From positions 1 to 59,442 of the forward strand of contig LNEE01000028.1 in assembly GCA_001464895.1 (NCBI GenBank): a stretch of DNA of 59,442 nucleotides, written 5' to 3'. This DNA is from Betaproteobacteria bacterium Ga0077532. GTDB lineage: Bacteria; Pseudomonadota; Gammaproteobacteria; Burkholderiales; Ga0077523. A program made the translations under genes and the position numbers. Every line of letters starts with the position of its first letter. Position 1 is the stretch's first letter. The notes under the pieces are model-generated. The model was not told the DNA's origin and made no database searches. It worked only from the letters and a program-made list of their open reading frames with translations. Shown piece after piece: positions 8,307 through 17,817 of the stretch.

Positions 8307-8699
8307 TCAGTCTTCCTTGTAGAGCATGAACTCGATCTCGACGGTGGCACCGAGCGGCAATGCCGCGACACCGATGGATGTCCTGGCAGGCGGCTCGACG
8401 GAGGGCACGAAGACCTCCTCCCACGCCCGGTTGATCTCCGAGAACTGATCCATGCGCGTGGTGTAGATGCGCGCCGAGGCGATGTTCTCCAGGGTGAGCC
8501 CCCAGTCGGGCAGCGCGGCGACCATCAACTGCATGATCTGCCGGGCCTCGCCGTAGGTGCCGGTGCCGACGAGCTGGTTGGTCGCAGGGTCCAACGCGAC
8601 CATCCCGGACATCGAGTACCACCGGCCTGTCTTGACGCACGGGCTGTAGCGGAACTTCGGCGTATAGAGCTTCGACGATTTCAGGATCTGGCGGGGCAT
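8307..8699 (-). CDS. RidA family enamine/imine deaminase
   Basis: A 130-aa protein of the RidA/YjgF/UK114 family, trimeric enzymes that hydrolyse reactive enamines and imines such as 2-aminoacrylate. The pattern fits: YSPCVKTGRWYSMSGMVALD near the start, then TYGEARQIMQLMVAALPDWG, the TTRMDQFSEINRAWEEVF helix, and PPARTSIGVAALPLGATVEIE, which contains the conserved substrate-binding Arg of the family. An upstream GAGGA supports ATG 8699. It stands alone, convergent with the nicotinamidase-like gene. Whether it is a true RidA or a paralogue with another substrate cannot be told from sequence. Confidence 0.9.
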   Translation of the reverse strand: MPRQILKSSKLYTPKFRYSPCVKTGRWYSMSGMVALDPATNQLVGTGTYGEARQIMQLMVAALPDWGLTLENIASARIYTTRMDQFSEINRAWEEVFVPSVEPPARTSIGVAALPLGATVEIEFMLYKED

Positions 8700-8844
8700 G
8701 GGGAGTCCTCTGGGTGCATCGGGTTGCGACGTGATTCAGGGCGACGAGCAGGCGCAGGAACAATGTACCCCGAAGCGTCGGGGCGGCGGAACGGTGGTGG
8801 TCGTCGCGAAAGCACAAGTGCGGTCGAGGCGTTTCCATGCATCA

Positions 8845-9410
8845 ACCGCTTTCGCGGCCATGGGCCACCTCTCGGGCCGGGGGCCCGCGGCGGCTTGGCC
8901 GCGTGGCGTACCAACAAGGGGAGGGCCCCTTGTATATCCCCCCGTGGTGCGCCACCGACCGCGGACATGGCCACGCTTTCTGTAGGAGCGGCCCATGCCC
9001 GCGAAAGCGATCGATCCGGTCGAAACGCTTCCTGGCACGTACCGCTTTCGCGGCCATGGGCCGCCTCTCGGGCCGGGGGCCCGCGGCGGCTTGGCCGCGT
9101 GGCGTACCAACAAGGGGAGGGCCCCTTGTATATCCCCCCGTGGTGCACCACCGACCGCGGACATGGCCACGCTTTCTGTAGGAGCGGGCCATGCCCGCGA
9201 AAGCGATCGATCCGGTCGAAACGCTTCCTGGCACGTACCGCTTTCGCGGCCATGGGCCGCTCCTAAAAGAGCGGTGGCGCACCACCGACCGCGGACATGG
9301 CCACGCTTTCTGTAGGAGCGGGCCATGCCCGCGAAAGCGATCGATCCGGTCGAAGCGCTTCCTAGCACGTACCGCTTTCGCGGCCATAGGCCGCTCCTAC
9401 GATAGCCGTC
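8845..9410. repeat. REP/BIME-like array with a 62-nt optional module
   Basis: The anchor accgctttcgcggccat recurs at 8845, 9041, 9237 and 9371, spaced 196, 196 and 134 bp. Units contain ctgtaggagcgg(g)cc(c)atgcccgcgaaagcg and its inverted partner cgcggccatgggccgctcctac, the layout of a BIME built from opposed REP hairpins. Units 1 and 2 carry an extra ~62-nt GC-rich module (from cctctcgggccggg to ttgtatatccccc) that unit 3 lacks. The gene-free stretch 8700-9435 is filled by this array. No REP-associated transposase is in the window. Confidence 0.9.
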
Positions 9411-9435
9411 GCTTCGGTCTCGCGCGGCGGGGCCT

Positions 9436-10425
9436 TCACCCCGCCCGGTACGCCCTGCCGATCGCCTGCGACAGCTGCCACACGGCAAGCGCGTAATTCT
9501 GGCTGCGGTTGTACCGCGTGATCACCCGGAAATTGGGCATGCCCAGCCAATACTCGTCGCCCGACTCCCCCTCGAAACGCAGCAGCGCCGCGCGTTCGTC
9601 CGGACGCAACGGGCGACCCTCCACGACGCCGGCAGCCGCCAGGCGTTCCGGCGGGATCTGCGGCTCCACGCCCATCGCCACCAGCACGTCGGCTGCGGCG
9701 ACATCCGTCACACGGAACGGCAGGACGACGTCGCCGCCCGTCTGCCAGCCGAACGACCGGAAGTAGTTGCCGACGCTGCCGGTGATATCGGGGATGCTGG
9801 TCCACAGATCGATGCGCCCGTCGCCGTCGAAATCGTGGCCCCAGCGGCGCAGGCTGGACGGCATGAACTGGGGCCAACCCATCGCGCCGGCGTAGGAACC
9901 TCTCGCCTTGAAGGGGTCGACCACCCCCTCGCGGGCCAGCTGCAGGAACTCCTCCAGCTCGGTCTGGAAGAACGGTGTGCGGTTCTGACCCTGGAAACCC
10001 AGCGTGACCAGCGCGTCGAGCACGCGGAAGCTGCCGGTCTGCCGACCATAGACGGTCTCGACGCCGATGATGGCGACCACCACTTCCTCGGGGACGCCGA
10101 ACCGTGCGCTGACGGCGCCGAGCTGCACCGCGTTCTCACGCCAGAAGCGCACGCCGCCGTCGATGCGGGTGCGATGCACGTAATCCTTGCGGAAGACCCG
10201 CCAGGGGCGAGCGGTCCCGGGTGCCGCCATCGCGCGGAGCACGCCGAACTGGAGGCGCGCGTCCAGCAGCACCTCGGTGATCCAGTCGATCTCGATCCCG
10301 CGCCGCGCGGCCGTCTGTTGCGCGAAGTCCGCCAGGTCGGGTCTCAGCAGGCCCGGGGGCTCCGCGGCCCGGACCGGGAGACTGGCCGCAGCGAGCCACG
10401 CGAGGACCTGCCGCCGGCAGGTCAC
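9436..10425 (-). CDS. mltB: Lytic murein transglycosylase B
   Basis: A 329-aa MltB-type (family 3) lytic transglycosylase that cleaves peptidoglycan glycan strands to 1,6-anhydro products in the periplasm. The catalytic glutamate is Glu123 in IIGVETVYGR. Further landmarks are GSYAGAMGWPQFMPSSLRRW, the DFDGDGRIDLW segment (EF-hand-like), GSVGNYFRSFGW and FRVITRYNRSQNYALAV. The N-terminus CRRQVLAWLAAASLPVRAAE is a signal peptide without a lipobox Cys at the cleavage site, so this looks like a soluble form. Its GTG start overlaps the ccmI stop (GTGA at 10422-10425), so it is translationally coupled downstream of ccmI. Confidence 0.93.
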   Translation of the reverse strand: MTCRRQVLAWLAAASLPVRAAEPPGLLRPDLADFAQQTAARRGIEIDWITEVLLDARLQFGVLRAMAAPGTARPWRVFRKDYVHRTRIDGGVRFWRENAVQLGAVSARFGVPEEVVVAIIGVETVYGRQTGSFRVLDALVTLGFQGQNRTPFFQTELEEFLQLAREGVVDPFKARGSYAGAMGWPQFMPSSLRRWGHDFDGDGRIDLWTSIPDITGSVGNYFRSFGWQTGGDVVLPFRVTDVAAADVLVAMGVEPQIPPERLAAAGVVEGRPLRPDERAALLRFEGESGDEYWLGMPNFRVITRYNRSQNYALAVWQLSQAIGRAYRAG

Positions 10426-11621
10426 GGCGTCTTGCGATCGATGACGAGATCGAGCCCGCCCGCCCCGGGCTTCACCGCAGCGGTCGTGCCCTCGAGATCG
10501 CCGGACTGCGGGGTCGCACTCCCGGAGATCGACACGCGGGCACCGATCACGACGCTTTCGAAGGCGGAGATCTTCATCCCCGGGGCCATCGCAGTCGAAT
10601 CGTCGAGCGCGAACGCGGCGGGGAGATCCTTCACGCGCAGGCGCTGCACGGCGAGCGGCATCCGCGGACCCTCAGCCGCGCGGGCGAAGACGAAGACCAC
10701 CGCGTCCGGCGGCGCAGACGCGGCCAGCGCGGGAGCGATGGACACCTTGCCGGTGATGCGCGATGCAGGGGCGGACTTCGCGGCCTCCAGGCCGGCGCGC
10801 GCTTCGGCGAGACCGCCTTCCACCGCCTTGGCGAAGTCCGTCCCCGGCTCGGCGAGCGCGAGGAGTCGCTCCCAGTAGTCGACGGCAGCGCGAAAATCGC
10901 CCGCCTCGAAGGCGACCGTGCCCAGCAGGGCCAACGCCTTGTCGTTCTTCGGATCCAGCGCGAGGGCGCGCTTCGCGAACGCGAGCGGCTCGCCGTCGAA
11001 GCGTCCACCCTGGGCCATGCCGAGCGACTCGGCGTATTCGACGAGGATCTCGGGGTCGTCGCCCTTCAGCTGGACCGATCGGCCATACGCGCGGGCAGCC
11101 TCGGGCACCTTGCCGAGCATGCGGTAGGCGCGCCCCAGCATCGCCCAGCCAACGGGGTCATCGGGCTGCTCCTTCGCCCGCGCGGCAAGCTTCGCGGTCA
11201 TCTCGAGCATCTTGGTGCGGCCGGCGGCCTGTTCGACCGTCATGCCGAGGCGGGTCTCGGGGTCGAGCGCCTCGGGCTTGCCGAGGAGCACGTAGCCACC
11301 GATGGCGATCAGCGGAACCGCGACGGTGAGAACGATCGCCACGGCGCGGGACGGACGGGCCGCCGGCGCCGGCTGCGAAGAAGCGCCGAGGTCTTCGGCC
11401 AGACGCCGCTCGATCTCCAGACGCGCCTGCGCGCTCTGCGCCTCGGTGATGACGCCGCGGCGCACGTCCGCTTCCAGCTCGGCGAGCTGATCCCGGTAGA
11501 CGGAGATGTTGGCGGCATCGGTCGTGACGCCCGCGGTGGGCGCGCGCCGCAGGAGAGGCGGCAGGAGGAAGGCGAGTGCCAGGACGACAAGCGCCGCGGC
11601 GACGAGAGCGAAGACCGGCAT
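10422..11621 (-). CDS. ccmI: c-type cytochrome biogenesis protein CcmI (CycH)
   Basis: A 399-aa CcmI/CycH protein. In System I cytochrome c maturation it binds the C-terminus of apocytochrome c and hands it to the heme lyase CcmFH. Two membrane helices (residues ~4-24 and ~93-113) flank a cytoplasmic Leu-zipper-like loop (SVYRDQLAELEADVRRGVI). A periplasmic TPR region follows (PVGWAMLGRAYRMLGKVPEAA and the next repeats, ~130-260), then the beta-rich CycH C-terminal domain (~285-399). No other ccm gene is present here, whereas ccmI usually ends the ccm operon. It is coupled to mltB by overlap. Confidence 0.92.
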   Translation of the reverse strand: MPVFALVAAALVVLALAFLLPPLLRRAPTAGVTTDAANISVYRDQLAELEADVRRGVITEAQSAQARLEIERRLAEDLGASSQPAPAARPSRAVAIVLTVAVPLIAIGGYVLLGKPEALDPETRLGMTVEQAAGRTKMLEMTAKLAARAKEQPDDPVGWAMLGRAYRMLGKVPEAARAYGRSVQLKGDDPEILVEYAESLGMAQGGRFDGEPLAFAKRALALDPKNDKALALLGTVAFEAGDFRAAVDYWERLLALAEPGTDFAKAVEGGLAEARAGLEAAKSAPASRITGKVSIAPALAASAPPDAVVFVFARAAEGPRMPLAVQRLRVKDLPAAFALDDSTAMAPGMKISAFESVVIGARVSISGSATPQSGDLEGTTAAVKPGAGGLDLVIDRKTP

Positions 11622-11733
11622 GGATCGGGTTCGGTGGGGCCGAGCATGGCCCCGAGGCGGGAAAGCGCCGGATTATACGGGTGGACCCTGTCGGCATCGG
11701 CCCTGAAAGACCTGCGAGCGGCAGCGCTGCGCC

Positions 11734-12213
11734 TCAGAGCCCCGCGAGAGGGAGCGCGGTCTGGTACTTCACCTGCTTCAGCGCGAAGCTCGACTGGATG
11801 TTGCCCACGCCGGGCACCCGCGAGAGGAAGTTCACGATGAAGTCCTGCAGCGCCTGGATGTCGTTGACCACCACGCGCAGCAGGTAGTCGGCGTCGCCGG
11901 TCATGAGGTAGCACTCCATCACCTCGGGGCGTTCCTGCATCGCGCGCTCGAAGCGGTCGAGGGCCGTCTCCACCTGGCGCTCCAACCGCACCTGGATGAA
12001 GACGCTCACCTGCAGCCCGAGCCGCAGCGGATCCAGCAGCGTGACGTAACCGGCGATGTACCCGGCCTTCTCCAACGCACGCACGCGGGCGAGACACGGC
12101 GAGGGCGACAGATTGATGGCGCGCGCGAGATCCACGTTCGTGATCCGCGCGTCCTTCTGCAGCACGTCCAGGATCTTCCAGTCGATCGCATCGAGATCCC
12201 GCAGGTCCGCCAT
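11734..12213 (-). CDS. Lrp/AsnC family transcriptional regulator
   Basis: A 159-aa Lrp/AsnC regulator. The N-terminal winged helix-turn-helix ([20 protein letters not shown], then [20 protein letters not shown]) is followed by a RAM/ACT-like effector domain ([56 protein letters not shown]). Such proteins sense amino acids and often control their metabolism. ATG 12213 is preceded by GAGGGGAAGGG, and longer upstream readings are not credible. It is divergent from the histidine kinase gene across 68 bp, so it could control that promoter or its own. Target not determinable here. Confidence 0.92.
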   Translation of the reverse strand: MADLRDLDAIDWKILDVLQKDARITNVDLARAINLSPSPCLARVRALEKAGYIAGYVTLLDPLRLGLQVSVFIQVRLERQVETALDRFERAMQERPEVMECYLMTGDADYLLRVVVNDIQALQDFIVNFLSRVPGVGNIQSSFALKQVKYQTALPLAGL

Positions 12214-12281
12214 GCCCTTCCCCTCGCTTGTCCGGACCCGGATGGTAAGTGAAGGCTGGTGTCGCGACATACACTTGCCGC

Positions 12282-14081
12282 ATGGATCCCACGCCATCGA
12301 ACACACCACCTCTGCTCGCACGCCTCGGCCTCGCCCCCGACCCGCACGGCGGGCAGCGTGCCGACGAGACCAACGCGGCACTCGTCGCCTTCCTGTTCCG
12401 GAACATGCCGGCCGCGCTCGCGACACACCTGTTGGTGCCTGTGCTCGTTGCGATCGTCCTGCGCGACTCGGTGCCGCTGGTGGTGCTCGCGCCCTGGCTC
12501 GCGTTCACGCTCCTGCAGGTACCCATCCGGACGCTGATCTGGCATCGCTATCGGCAGCACGAACGGATGCCGGCGGAAGCCCACCGATGGGTGCGGCTCG
12601 CGACGATGGGTACCACGTGGGCGGGCATCGCGTGGGGTATCGGAGGCATCGTGCTGTTCGTGCCGGAGCGGCTCGATTTCCAGCTGCTGCTGCTCGCGGT
12701 GCAGATCGGGCTGGCGATGGGCGCCGTGTTCTCCGGTGGCTCGCACCTGTCGACGGTCTTCTCCTACTTCTACCCGGCCACCGTGCCCTTCTGCATCCGG
12801 CTCTTCTACGAGGGGGATCCGCTGCATTTCGCCCTCGGCGCCATGTGCGTGCTCTTCATCGTCGCCGTGTCCTGGCTGGCGCTCGGATTCCGCAAGACGT
12901 TGCGGGAGTCGGTGGTGCTGCGCTTCGAGAACCTCGAACTCGTGCAGGAACTGCGGCATCAGAAGGACGCCGCGGAGCAGGCCAACCGCGCGAAGTCGAG
13001 CTTCCTCGCCGCCGCGAGCCATGACCTGCGACAGCCGCTGCAGGCGCTGACCCTCTTCAACGAGACGCTGCGCCGACGCGATCTCCCTGCGCCCGAGCGC
13101 GCCATCGTCGAGGACATGGCGACGTCGATCGGCGCGCTCGACGGCCTGTTCAATGCGCTGCTCGACATCTCCCGGCTCGACGCCGGCGTGGTCACACCGA
13201 ACATCGAGACTTTCCCGCTCGCCCCGCTGTTCCAGCGCATCGCGACCGAGTTCGGCCCGGCCGCCGAGGCCAAGGGACTCCGATTCGCCGTGGCACCCAC
13301 GCGGAGGTACGTGGTGAGCGATCCGATCCTCGTCGAGCGCGTCCTCCGGAACCTGGTCGCGAACAGCGTGCGCTACACGTACATCGGCGGCATCGTCCTC
13401 GGCTGCCGATGGCACGGCCCGGGGCAGGTGCGCGTCGAGGTGCGCGACAGCGGCATCGGCATCCCCGCCGACAAGCATGCGGCCGTGTTCGCGGAGTTCT
13501 ACCAGCTGGGCAATCCGCAGCGCGATCGCACACAAGGCCTCGGGTTGGGCCTCGCCATCGTCGATCGGCTGACGAAGCTGCTGGGGCATCCACTCGAACT
13601 GCGGTCCGAGGTCGGGCGCGGCACAACCTTCACGCTGGAACTGCCCGCCGGATTCGCCCGGGATCATCGGGCGACGGTGATGCACGACACTGGCGCGGTC
13701 CGCCTCGACGGCGTGCTGGCGCTGGTCATCGACGACGAGCCGCACATCCTGCGCGGCATGCAGATGCTCCTGGAGAGCTGGCACTGCAAGGTGATGGTCG
13801 CGCCGTCGCTGGAGACATTCCTCTCCGAGAACGCGATGCGCGGCGCCGTGCCCGACATCATCCTGTCGGACTACCGGCTCGCGGACGGCAAGTCGGGGGT
13901 CGATGCCATCGCGGCACTGCGGGAGGAGTTCAACCGCGACATCCCCGCGATGGTGATTTCGGGCGACATCGCGGCAGACCGGCTGCGCGAGGCCCAGGCC
14001 GCCGGTCTCACGCTGATGCACAAACCGATCGAGCCGGACCGGTTGCTGGCGTCGATGGCGGCCCTGCTGGGACGGGGCTAG
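12282..14081 (+). CDS. Hybrid sensor histidine kinase with C-terminal receiver domain
   Basis: A 599-aa membrane hybrid kinase. About six hydrophobic helices occupy residues ~35-205, with no recognisable periplasmic sensor domain. A helical linker leads to HisKA with phospho-acceptor His247 ([13 protein letters not shown]). The HATPase domain follows, with N box [13 protein letters not shown]1 DSGIGIP and G2 [10 protein letters not shown] receiver domain (~480-595) carries Asp530 ([12 protein letters not shown]) and Lys in LMHKPIEP. The SHDLRQPL H-box is typical of kinases paired with LuxR-type regulators. It is convergent with such a regulator 7 bp away, and the two probably form one pathway. 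The stimulus is unknown. Confidence 0.92.
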   Translation: MDPTPSNTPPLLARLGLAPDPHGGQRADETNAALVAFLFRNMPAALATHLLVPVLVAIVLRDSVPLVVLAPWLAFTLLQVPIRTLIWHRYRQHERMPAEAHRWVRLATMGTTWAGIAWGIGGIVLFVPERLDFQLLLLAVQIGLAMGAVFSGGSHLSTVFSYFYPATVPFCIRLFYEGDPLHFALGAMCVLFIVAVSWLALGFRKTLRESVVLRFENLELVQELRHQKDAAEQANRAKSSFLAAASHDLRQPLQALTLFNETLRRRDLPAPERAIVEDMATSIGALDGLFNALLDISRLDAGVVTPNIETFPLAPLFQRIATEFGPAAEAKGLRFAVAPTRRYVVSDPILVERVLRNLVANSVRYTYIGGIVLGCRWHGPGQVRVEVRDSGIGIPADKHAAVFAEFYQLGNPQRDRTQGLGLGLAIVDRLTKLLGHPLELRSEVGRGTTFTLELPAGFARDHRATVMHDTGAVRLDGVLALVIDDEPHILRGMQMLLESWHCKVMVAPSLETFLSENAMRGAVPDIILSDYRLADGKSGVDAIAALREEFNRDIPAMVISGDIAADRLREAQAAGLTLMHKPIEPDRLLASMAALLGRG

Positions 14082-14088
14082 CGGGAAG

Positions 14089-14715
14089 CTACGGCGGCGG
14101 CAGCAGCCCTAGCTTCGTCGCCGCGAGCACCGCCTGGGTGCGGCTGGTCACCCGCAGCGCCCGGAAGATCGCGCTGACGTGCGCCTTCACCGTCTGCTCG
14201 GCCAGGCCGAGCATCGCGCAGATTTCCTTGTTGCTTCGTCCCTCGCACACCAGCGCGAGCACCTCGATCTGGCGCGTAGTGAGACCTTCAGTGTCTAGGT
14301 GCCCGGGTGCGTTGCCACGCTCCGACGGGGCGTCGGGGGGAAAGGCCTCCGCAGGCATGTGGCGCTTCAGGGTATCGATCATCAGGGCCGCGCTTGCCGA
14401 CTTAGGCAGGAAAGCGGACGCACCCGCCGCCTTCACGGACCGCACGATGTCGTCGCCTTCCGAACCGGAGATGACCACCACCGGCAGCTTCGGCCGCAGC
14501 CGCCGCACTTCGCGCACCAGGCCGAGTCCGTCCGGATCGCCTGGAAGCCCGAGGTCCACCAACGCGAGGGCGATGTCGCCGTGCCCTCGGATCATCGCAA
14601 GGCCCTGGGCGCCATCGCCGGCCTGCAGCAGCAGCGGACGGGGGAATACCGTCTCGATGAGTCTGGCCAGCCCGGAGCGGAACACCGGATGGTCATCCAC
14701 GAGCAATACTTTCAT
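14089..14715 (-). CDS. NarL/LuxR-family response regulator
   Basis: A 208-aa response regulator. The receiver domain has the acidic pocket VDDHP and phospho-acceptor Asp54 (ALVDLGLPGD), with Thr/Ser-like ISGSEGDD and Lys in FLPKSAS. A LuxR-type HTH (residues ~143-200) reads LTTRQIEVLALVCEGRSNKE, then QTVKAHVSAIFRAL. ATG 14715 starts the receiver fold directly; a longer upstream frame is spurious. Its stop lies 7 bp from that of the hybrid kinase in convergent orientation, an arrangement less common than a co-directional pair. It probably receives phosphate from that kinase. Confidence 0.92.
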   Translation of the reverse strand: MKVLLVDDHPVFRSGLARLIETVFPRPLLLQAGDGAQGLAMIRGHGDIALALVDLGLPGDPDGLGLVREVRRLRPKLPVVVISGSEGDDIVRSVKAAGASAFLPKSASAALMIDTLKRHMPAEAFPPDAPSERGNAPGHLDTEGLTTRQIEVLALVCEGRSNKEICAMLGLAEQTVKAHVSAIFRALRVTSRTQAVLAATKLGLLPPP

Positions 14716-15080
14716 GGCGATGCGTGACGGGCCAAGGGGAATGCCTCGGTAGGGACCTGGGACTCGGGACGTGGCGGTCCCGGGCGCAGATGCTTGCACG
14801 ACTTGCGCCCGGACGGAACCATTCCGCGATTCCGCTTTTTCCGTCCGTTGGCCGCCGCGGCCCACCCCCAACCCCCATCCTTGGGGCGATACGGATTGAC
14901 CATGCGGAAGGCGCTTCGCAGCATAACAATCTGACGAAATACGCCCAGACAGCTGTTTCTGCTTCCCATGAAGGACTGCGTCAACAGTTTCGAAACCCCA
15001 TGCGCAGACGTCCGCGCTACGATTCCGTCTCTCGCGGGCGGGATCACCGCCTCTCCGATCACAGGCTGGAGTGCACCGAC
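14716..15080. other. Intergenic region between response regulator and aceE
   Basis: A 365-bp divergent spacer holding the promoters of both flanking genes. It has a locally AT-richer block around 14905-15000 (cataacaatctgacgaaata). I see no convincing operator, repeat, riboswitch or small gene in it. Confidence 0.6.
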
Positions 15081-17795
15081 ATGACCGATCTTTCCGACGT
15101 CCGCCAACTGGACTGGTCCGCCTTCTGGCGCGTCCTGCCGAAGGACATGGACCCCGTCGAAACCCGCGAATGGCTGGAGTCGCTCGATGCCGTGATCCAG
15201 AGCGAGGGGAAGGAGCGGGCGACCTACCTCCTGCGGAAGCTTCTCGACCACGCGCGCGATGCCCGCGTACCGATGCCGCCGGTGCTGAACACGCCCTATC
15301 GCAACACGATCCCGCTCGCCGAGCAGCCGCAGTTTCCCGGCAATCTCGAGACCGAGCAGCGCCTGATCGCACTGGTGCGCTGGAACGCACTCGCGATGGT
15401 GGTCCGAGCCAACAAGGCGCACGCCGAACTGGGCGGCCACATCGCAAGCTATGCGTCGGCGGCCGAACTCTTCGAAGTGGGCTTCAACCACTTCTTCCGC
15501 GCCGGGCAGCAGGGCGACCTCATCTACTTCCAGCCGCACTCGGCGCCGGGCGTGTACTCCCGCGCATATCTCGAAGGGCGGCTGCAGGAAAGCCACATCG
15601 ACAACTATCGGCGCGAGACGGCCGGCAAGGGGCTCTCGTCCTACTGCCATCCGTACCTCATGCCGGAGTTCTGGCAGTTCCCCACCGGGTCGATGGGCCT
15701 CGGCCCGCTGAACGCGATCTACCAGGCGCGCTTCATGAGGTACCTGGAGAACCGCGGCATCCTGAAGACCGAAGGCCGCAAGGTGTGGTCCTTCCCCGGT
15801 GACGGCGAGATGGACGAGCCCGAGTCGCTCGCCGGCCTGTCGCTCGCCGCGCGCGAGAATCTCGACAACCTCGTCTTCGTCGTGAACTGCAACCTGCAGC
15901 GGCTCGACGGCCCGGTGCGCGGCAACGGCAGCGTGGTGCAGGAGCTCGAAGGCCTGTTCGCCGGCGCCGGCTGGAACGTCATCAAGCTGCTGTGGGGCTC
16001 GGACTGGGATCCCCTCTTCGCCCGCGACCACGACAACGTGATCGTGAAGCGCCTCCACGAGACGGTCGACGGCGAGTTCCAGAAGTACGCCGCCACCGAC
16101 GGTCGCTTCAACCGGGAGCAGTTCTTCAACAAGTACCCCGAGCTTCAGGCGCTGGTGCAGGGGATGTCCGACGCCGACATCGACCGCCTGCGTCGCGGCG
16201 GCCACGACCCCGTGAAGATCTACGCGGCTTACCACGCGGCCATGCATCACAAGGGCCAGCCCACCGTGATCCTTGCCCAGACGAAGAAGGGCTACGGCAT
16301 GGGCCACTGGGGCCAGGGCAAGATGACCACGCACCAGCAGAAGAAGCTGGACGACGAGGCGCTCATCGCCTTCCGCGACCGCTTCTCGCTGCCGCTCACG
16401 GACGAGCAGGTCACGAAGATCGAGTTCCACCGCCCGCCCGCCGACAGCCCGGAGATGAAGTACCTCCACGCGCGTCGCGAGGAACTCGGCGGCTATCTGC
16501 CGACGCGCATCGGCAAGAGCACGACGCTGCCGGTGCCGTCGGTCGAATCGCTGCAAAAGATTCTCGATGGCACGAACGGCCGCGAACTGTCGACCACGAT
16601 GGTCTTCGTGCAGATCCTCACGCAATGGCTGAAGGACCCCGCGATCGGCAAGCACATCGTGCCGATCGTCGCCGACGAGGCACGCACGTTCGGCATGCAG
16701 GCGCTGTTCCGCCAGGTGGCGATCTACTCCTCCGTGGGCCAGCTCTACGACCCCGAGGACAAGGACGAGCTGCTGTACTACAAGGAATCGAAGGACGGCC
16801 AGATCCTCGAGGAAGGCATCAGCGAGGCCGGCGCGCTGTCGTCCTGGATCGCCGCGGCGACGAGCTACAGCGCGCACGGCGTGCCGATGCTGCCGTTCTA
16901 CATCTTCTACTCGTGCTTCGGCTTCCAGCGCATCGGCGATCTCGTGTGGGCCGCCGGTGACTCGCGCTCCCGCGGCTTTCTGCTCGGCGCGACGGCCGGC
17001 CGCACGACGCTCTCCGGCGAAGGGCTGCAGCACGAGGACGGCTCCAGTCACCTGCTCTTCTCCACCGTCCCGAACTGCGTGGCGTACGACCCGGCGTTCG
17101 GTTACGAAGTGGCGCTGATCATCCAGGACGGCGCGCGCCGGATGCTCCAGGAGCAGGAGGACGTCTTCTACTACGTCACCGTGATGAACGAGAACTACGC
17201 GCATCCGGCCATGCCTGCGGGCGCGGAGACCGGCATCCTGAAGGGCATGTACAAGCTGCGTGCCGGTGCGGACGAGGGCAAGAAGAGCAAGAGCGCGAAG
17301 CCCCGTGCGCAACTGCTGGGCTCGGGAACCATACTCCGCGAAGTGATCGCTGCGGCGGATCTGCTCGAGCAGGACTGGGGCGTCGCGAGCGACGTCTGGA
17401 GCGTCACGAGTTTCACGGAGTTGCGACGCGACGGTCTGGCCGTGGAACGCGACAACCGCTTCCATCCCGAAGCCCCCGCGAAGAAGACCTGGGTCGAGCA
17501 GTGTCTCGACGACACGCAGGGCCCGGTCATCGCTGCCACCGACTACATGCGCGCCGTGGCCGATTCGATCCGCACATGGGTCCCGCGCAAGTACGTGACG
17601 CTCGGCACCGACGGCTTCGGCCGCAGCGACACACGTGCCGCGCTGCGCGACTTCTTCGAGGTGGACCGCCATCACGTGGTCGTCGCGACGCTGCGGGCAC
17701 TGATGGACGAAGGCAGCGTAAAACCCGAGATCGTGAAGCAGGCCATCGACAAGTACGGCCTCGCGACCGAGCGCGCGAACCCCTGGGATCACTGA
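15081..17795 (+). CDS. aceE: Pyruvate dehydrogenase E1 component, homodimeric type (AceE family)
   Basis: A 904-aa thiamine-diphosphate enzyme (E. coli AceE is 887). E1 decarboxylates pyruvate and acetylates the lipoyl group of E2. The ThDP motif is GDGEMDEPESL (240-250) through NCNLQ (269-273). HSAPGVYSRAYLEGRL, FPTGSMGLGPLNAIYQARF and GRTTLSGEGLQHEDGSSHL are typical AceE stretches. The ATG at 15081 follows a clean leader; longer upstream readings lack similarity. No aceF or lpd follows; instead a HAD gene begins 22 bp later. An isolated AceE paralogue could be the housekeeping E1 or a 2-oxobutanoate-preferring form like MdeB of Pseudomonas putida. The substrate is therefore open. Confidence 0.92.
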   Translation: MTDLSDVRQLDWSAFWRVLPKDMDPVETREWLESLDAVIQSEGKERATYLLRKLLDHARDARVPMPPVLNTPYRNTIPLAEQPQFPGNLETEQRLIALVRWNALAMVVRANKAHAELGGHIASYASAAELFEVGFNHFFRAGQQGDLIYFQPHSAPGVYSRAYLEGRLQESHIDNYRRETAGKGLSSYCHPYLMPEFWQFPTGSMGLGPLNAIYQARFMRYLENRGILKTEGRKVWSFPGDGEMDEPESLAGLSLAARENLDNLVFVVNCNLQRLDGPVRGNGSVVQELEGLFAGAGWNVIKLLWGSDWDPLFARDHDNVIVKRLHETVDGEFQKYAATDGRFNREQFFNKYPELQALVQGMSDADIDRLRRGGHDPVKIYAAYHAAMHHKGQPTVILAQTKKGYGMGHWGQGKMTTHQQKKLDDEALIAFRDRFSLPLTDEQVTKIEFHRPPADSPEMKYLHARREELGGYLPTRIGKSTTLPVPSVESLQKILDGTNGRELSTTMVFVQILTQWLKDPAIGKHIVPIVADEARTFGMQALFRQVAIYSSVGQLYDPEDKDELLYYKESKDGQILEEGISEAGALSSWIAAATSYSAHGVPMLPFYIFYSCFGFQRIGDLVWAAGDSRSRGFLLGATAGRTTLSGEGLQHEDGSSHLLFSTVPNCVAYDPAFGYEVALIIQDGARRMLQEQEDVFYYVTVMNENYAHPAMPAGAETGILKGMYKLRAGADEGKKSKSAKPRAQLLGSGTILREVIAAADLLEQDWGVASDVWSVTSFTELRRDGLAVERDNRFHPEAPAKKTWVEQCLDDTQGPVIAATDYMRAVADSIRTWVPRKYVTLGTDGFGRSDTRAALRDFFEVDRHHVVVATLRALMDEGSVKPEIVKQAIDKYGLATERANPWDH

Positions 17796-17817
17796 CCCGG
17801 CTCTGGCAGAGTCCGTG

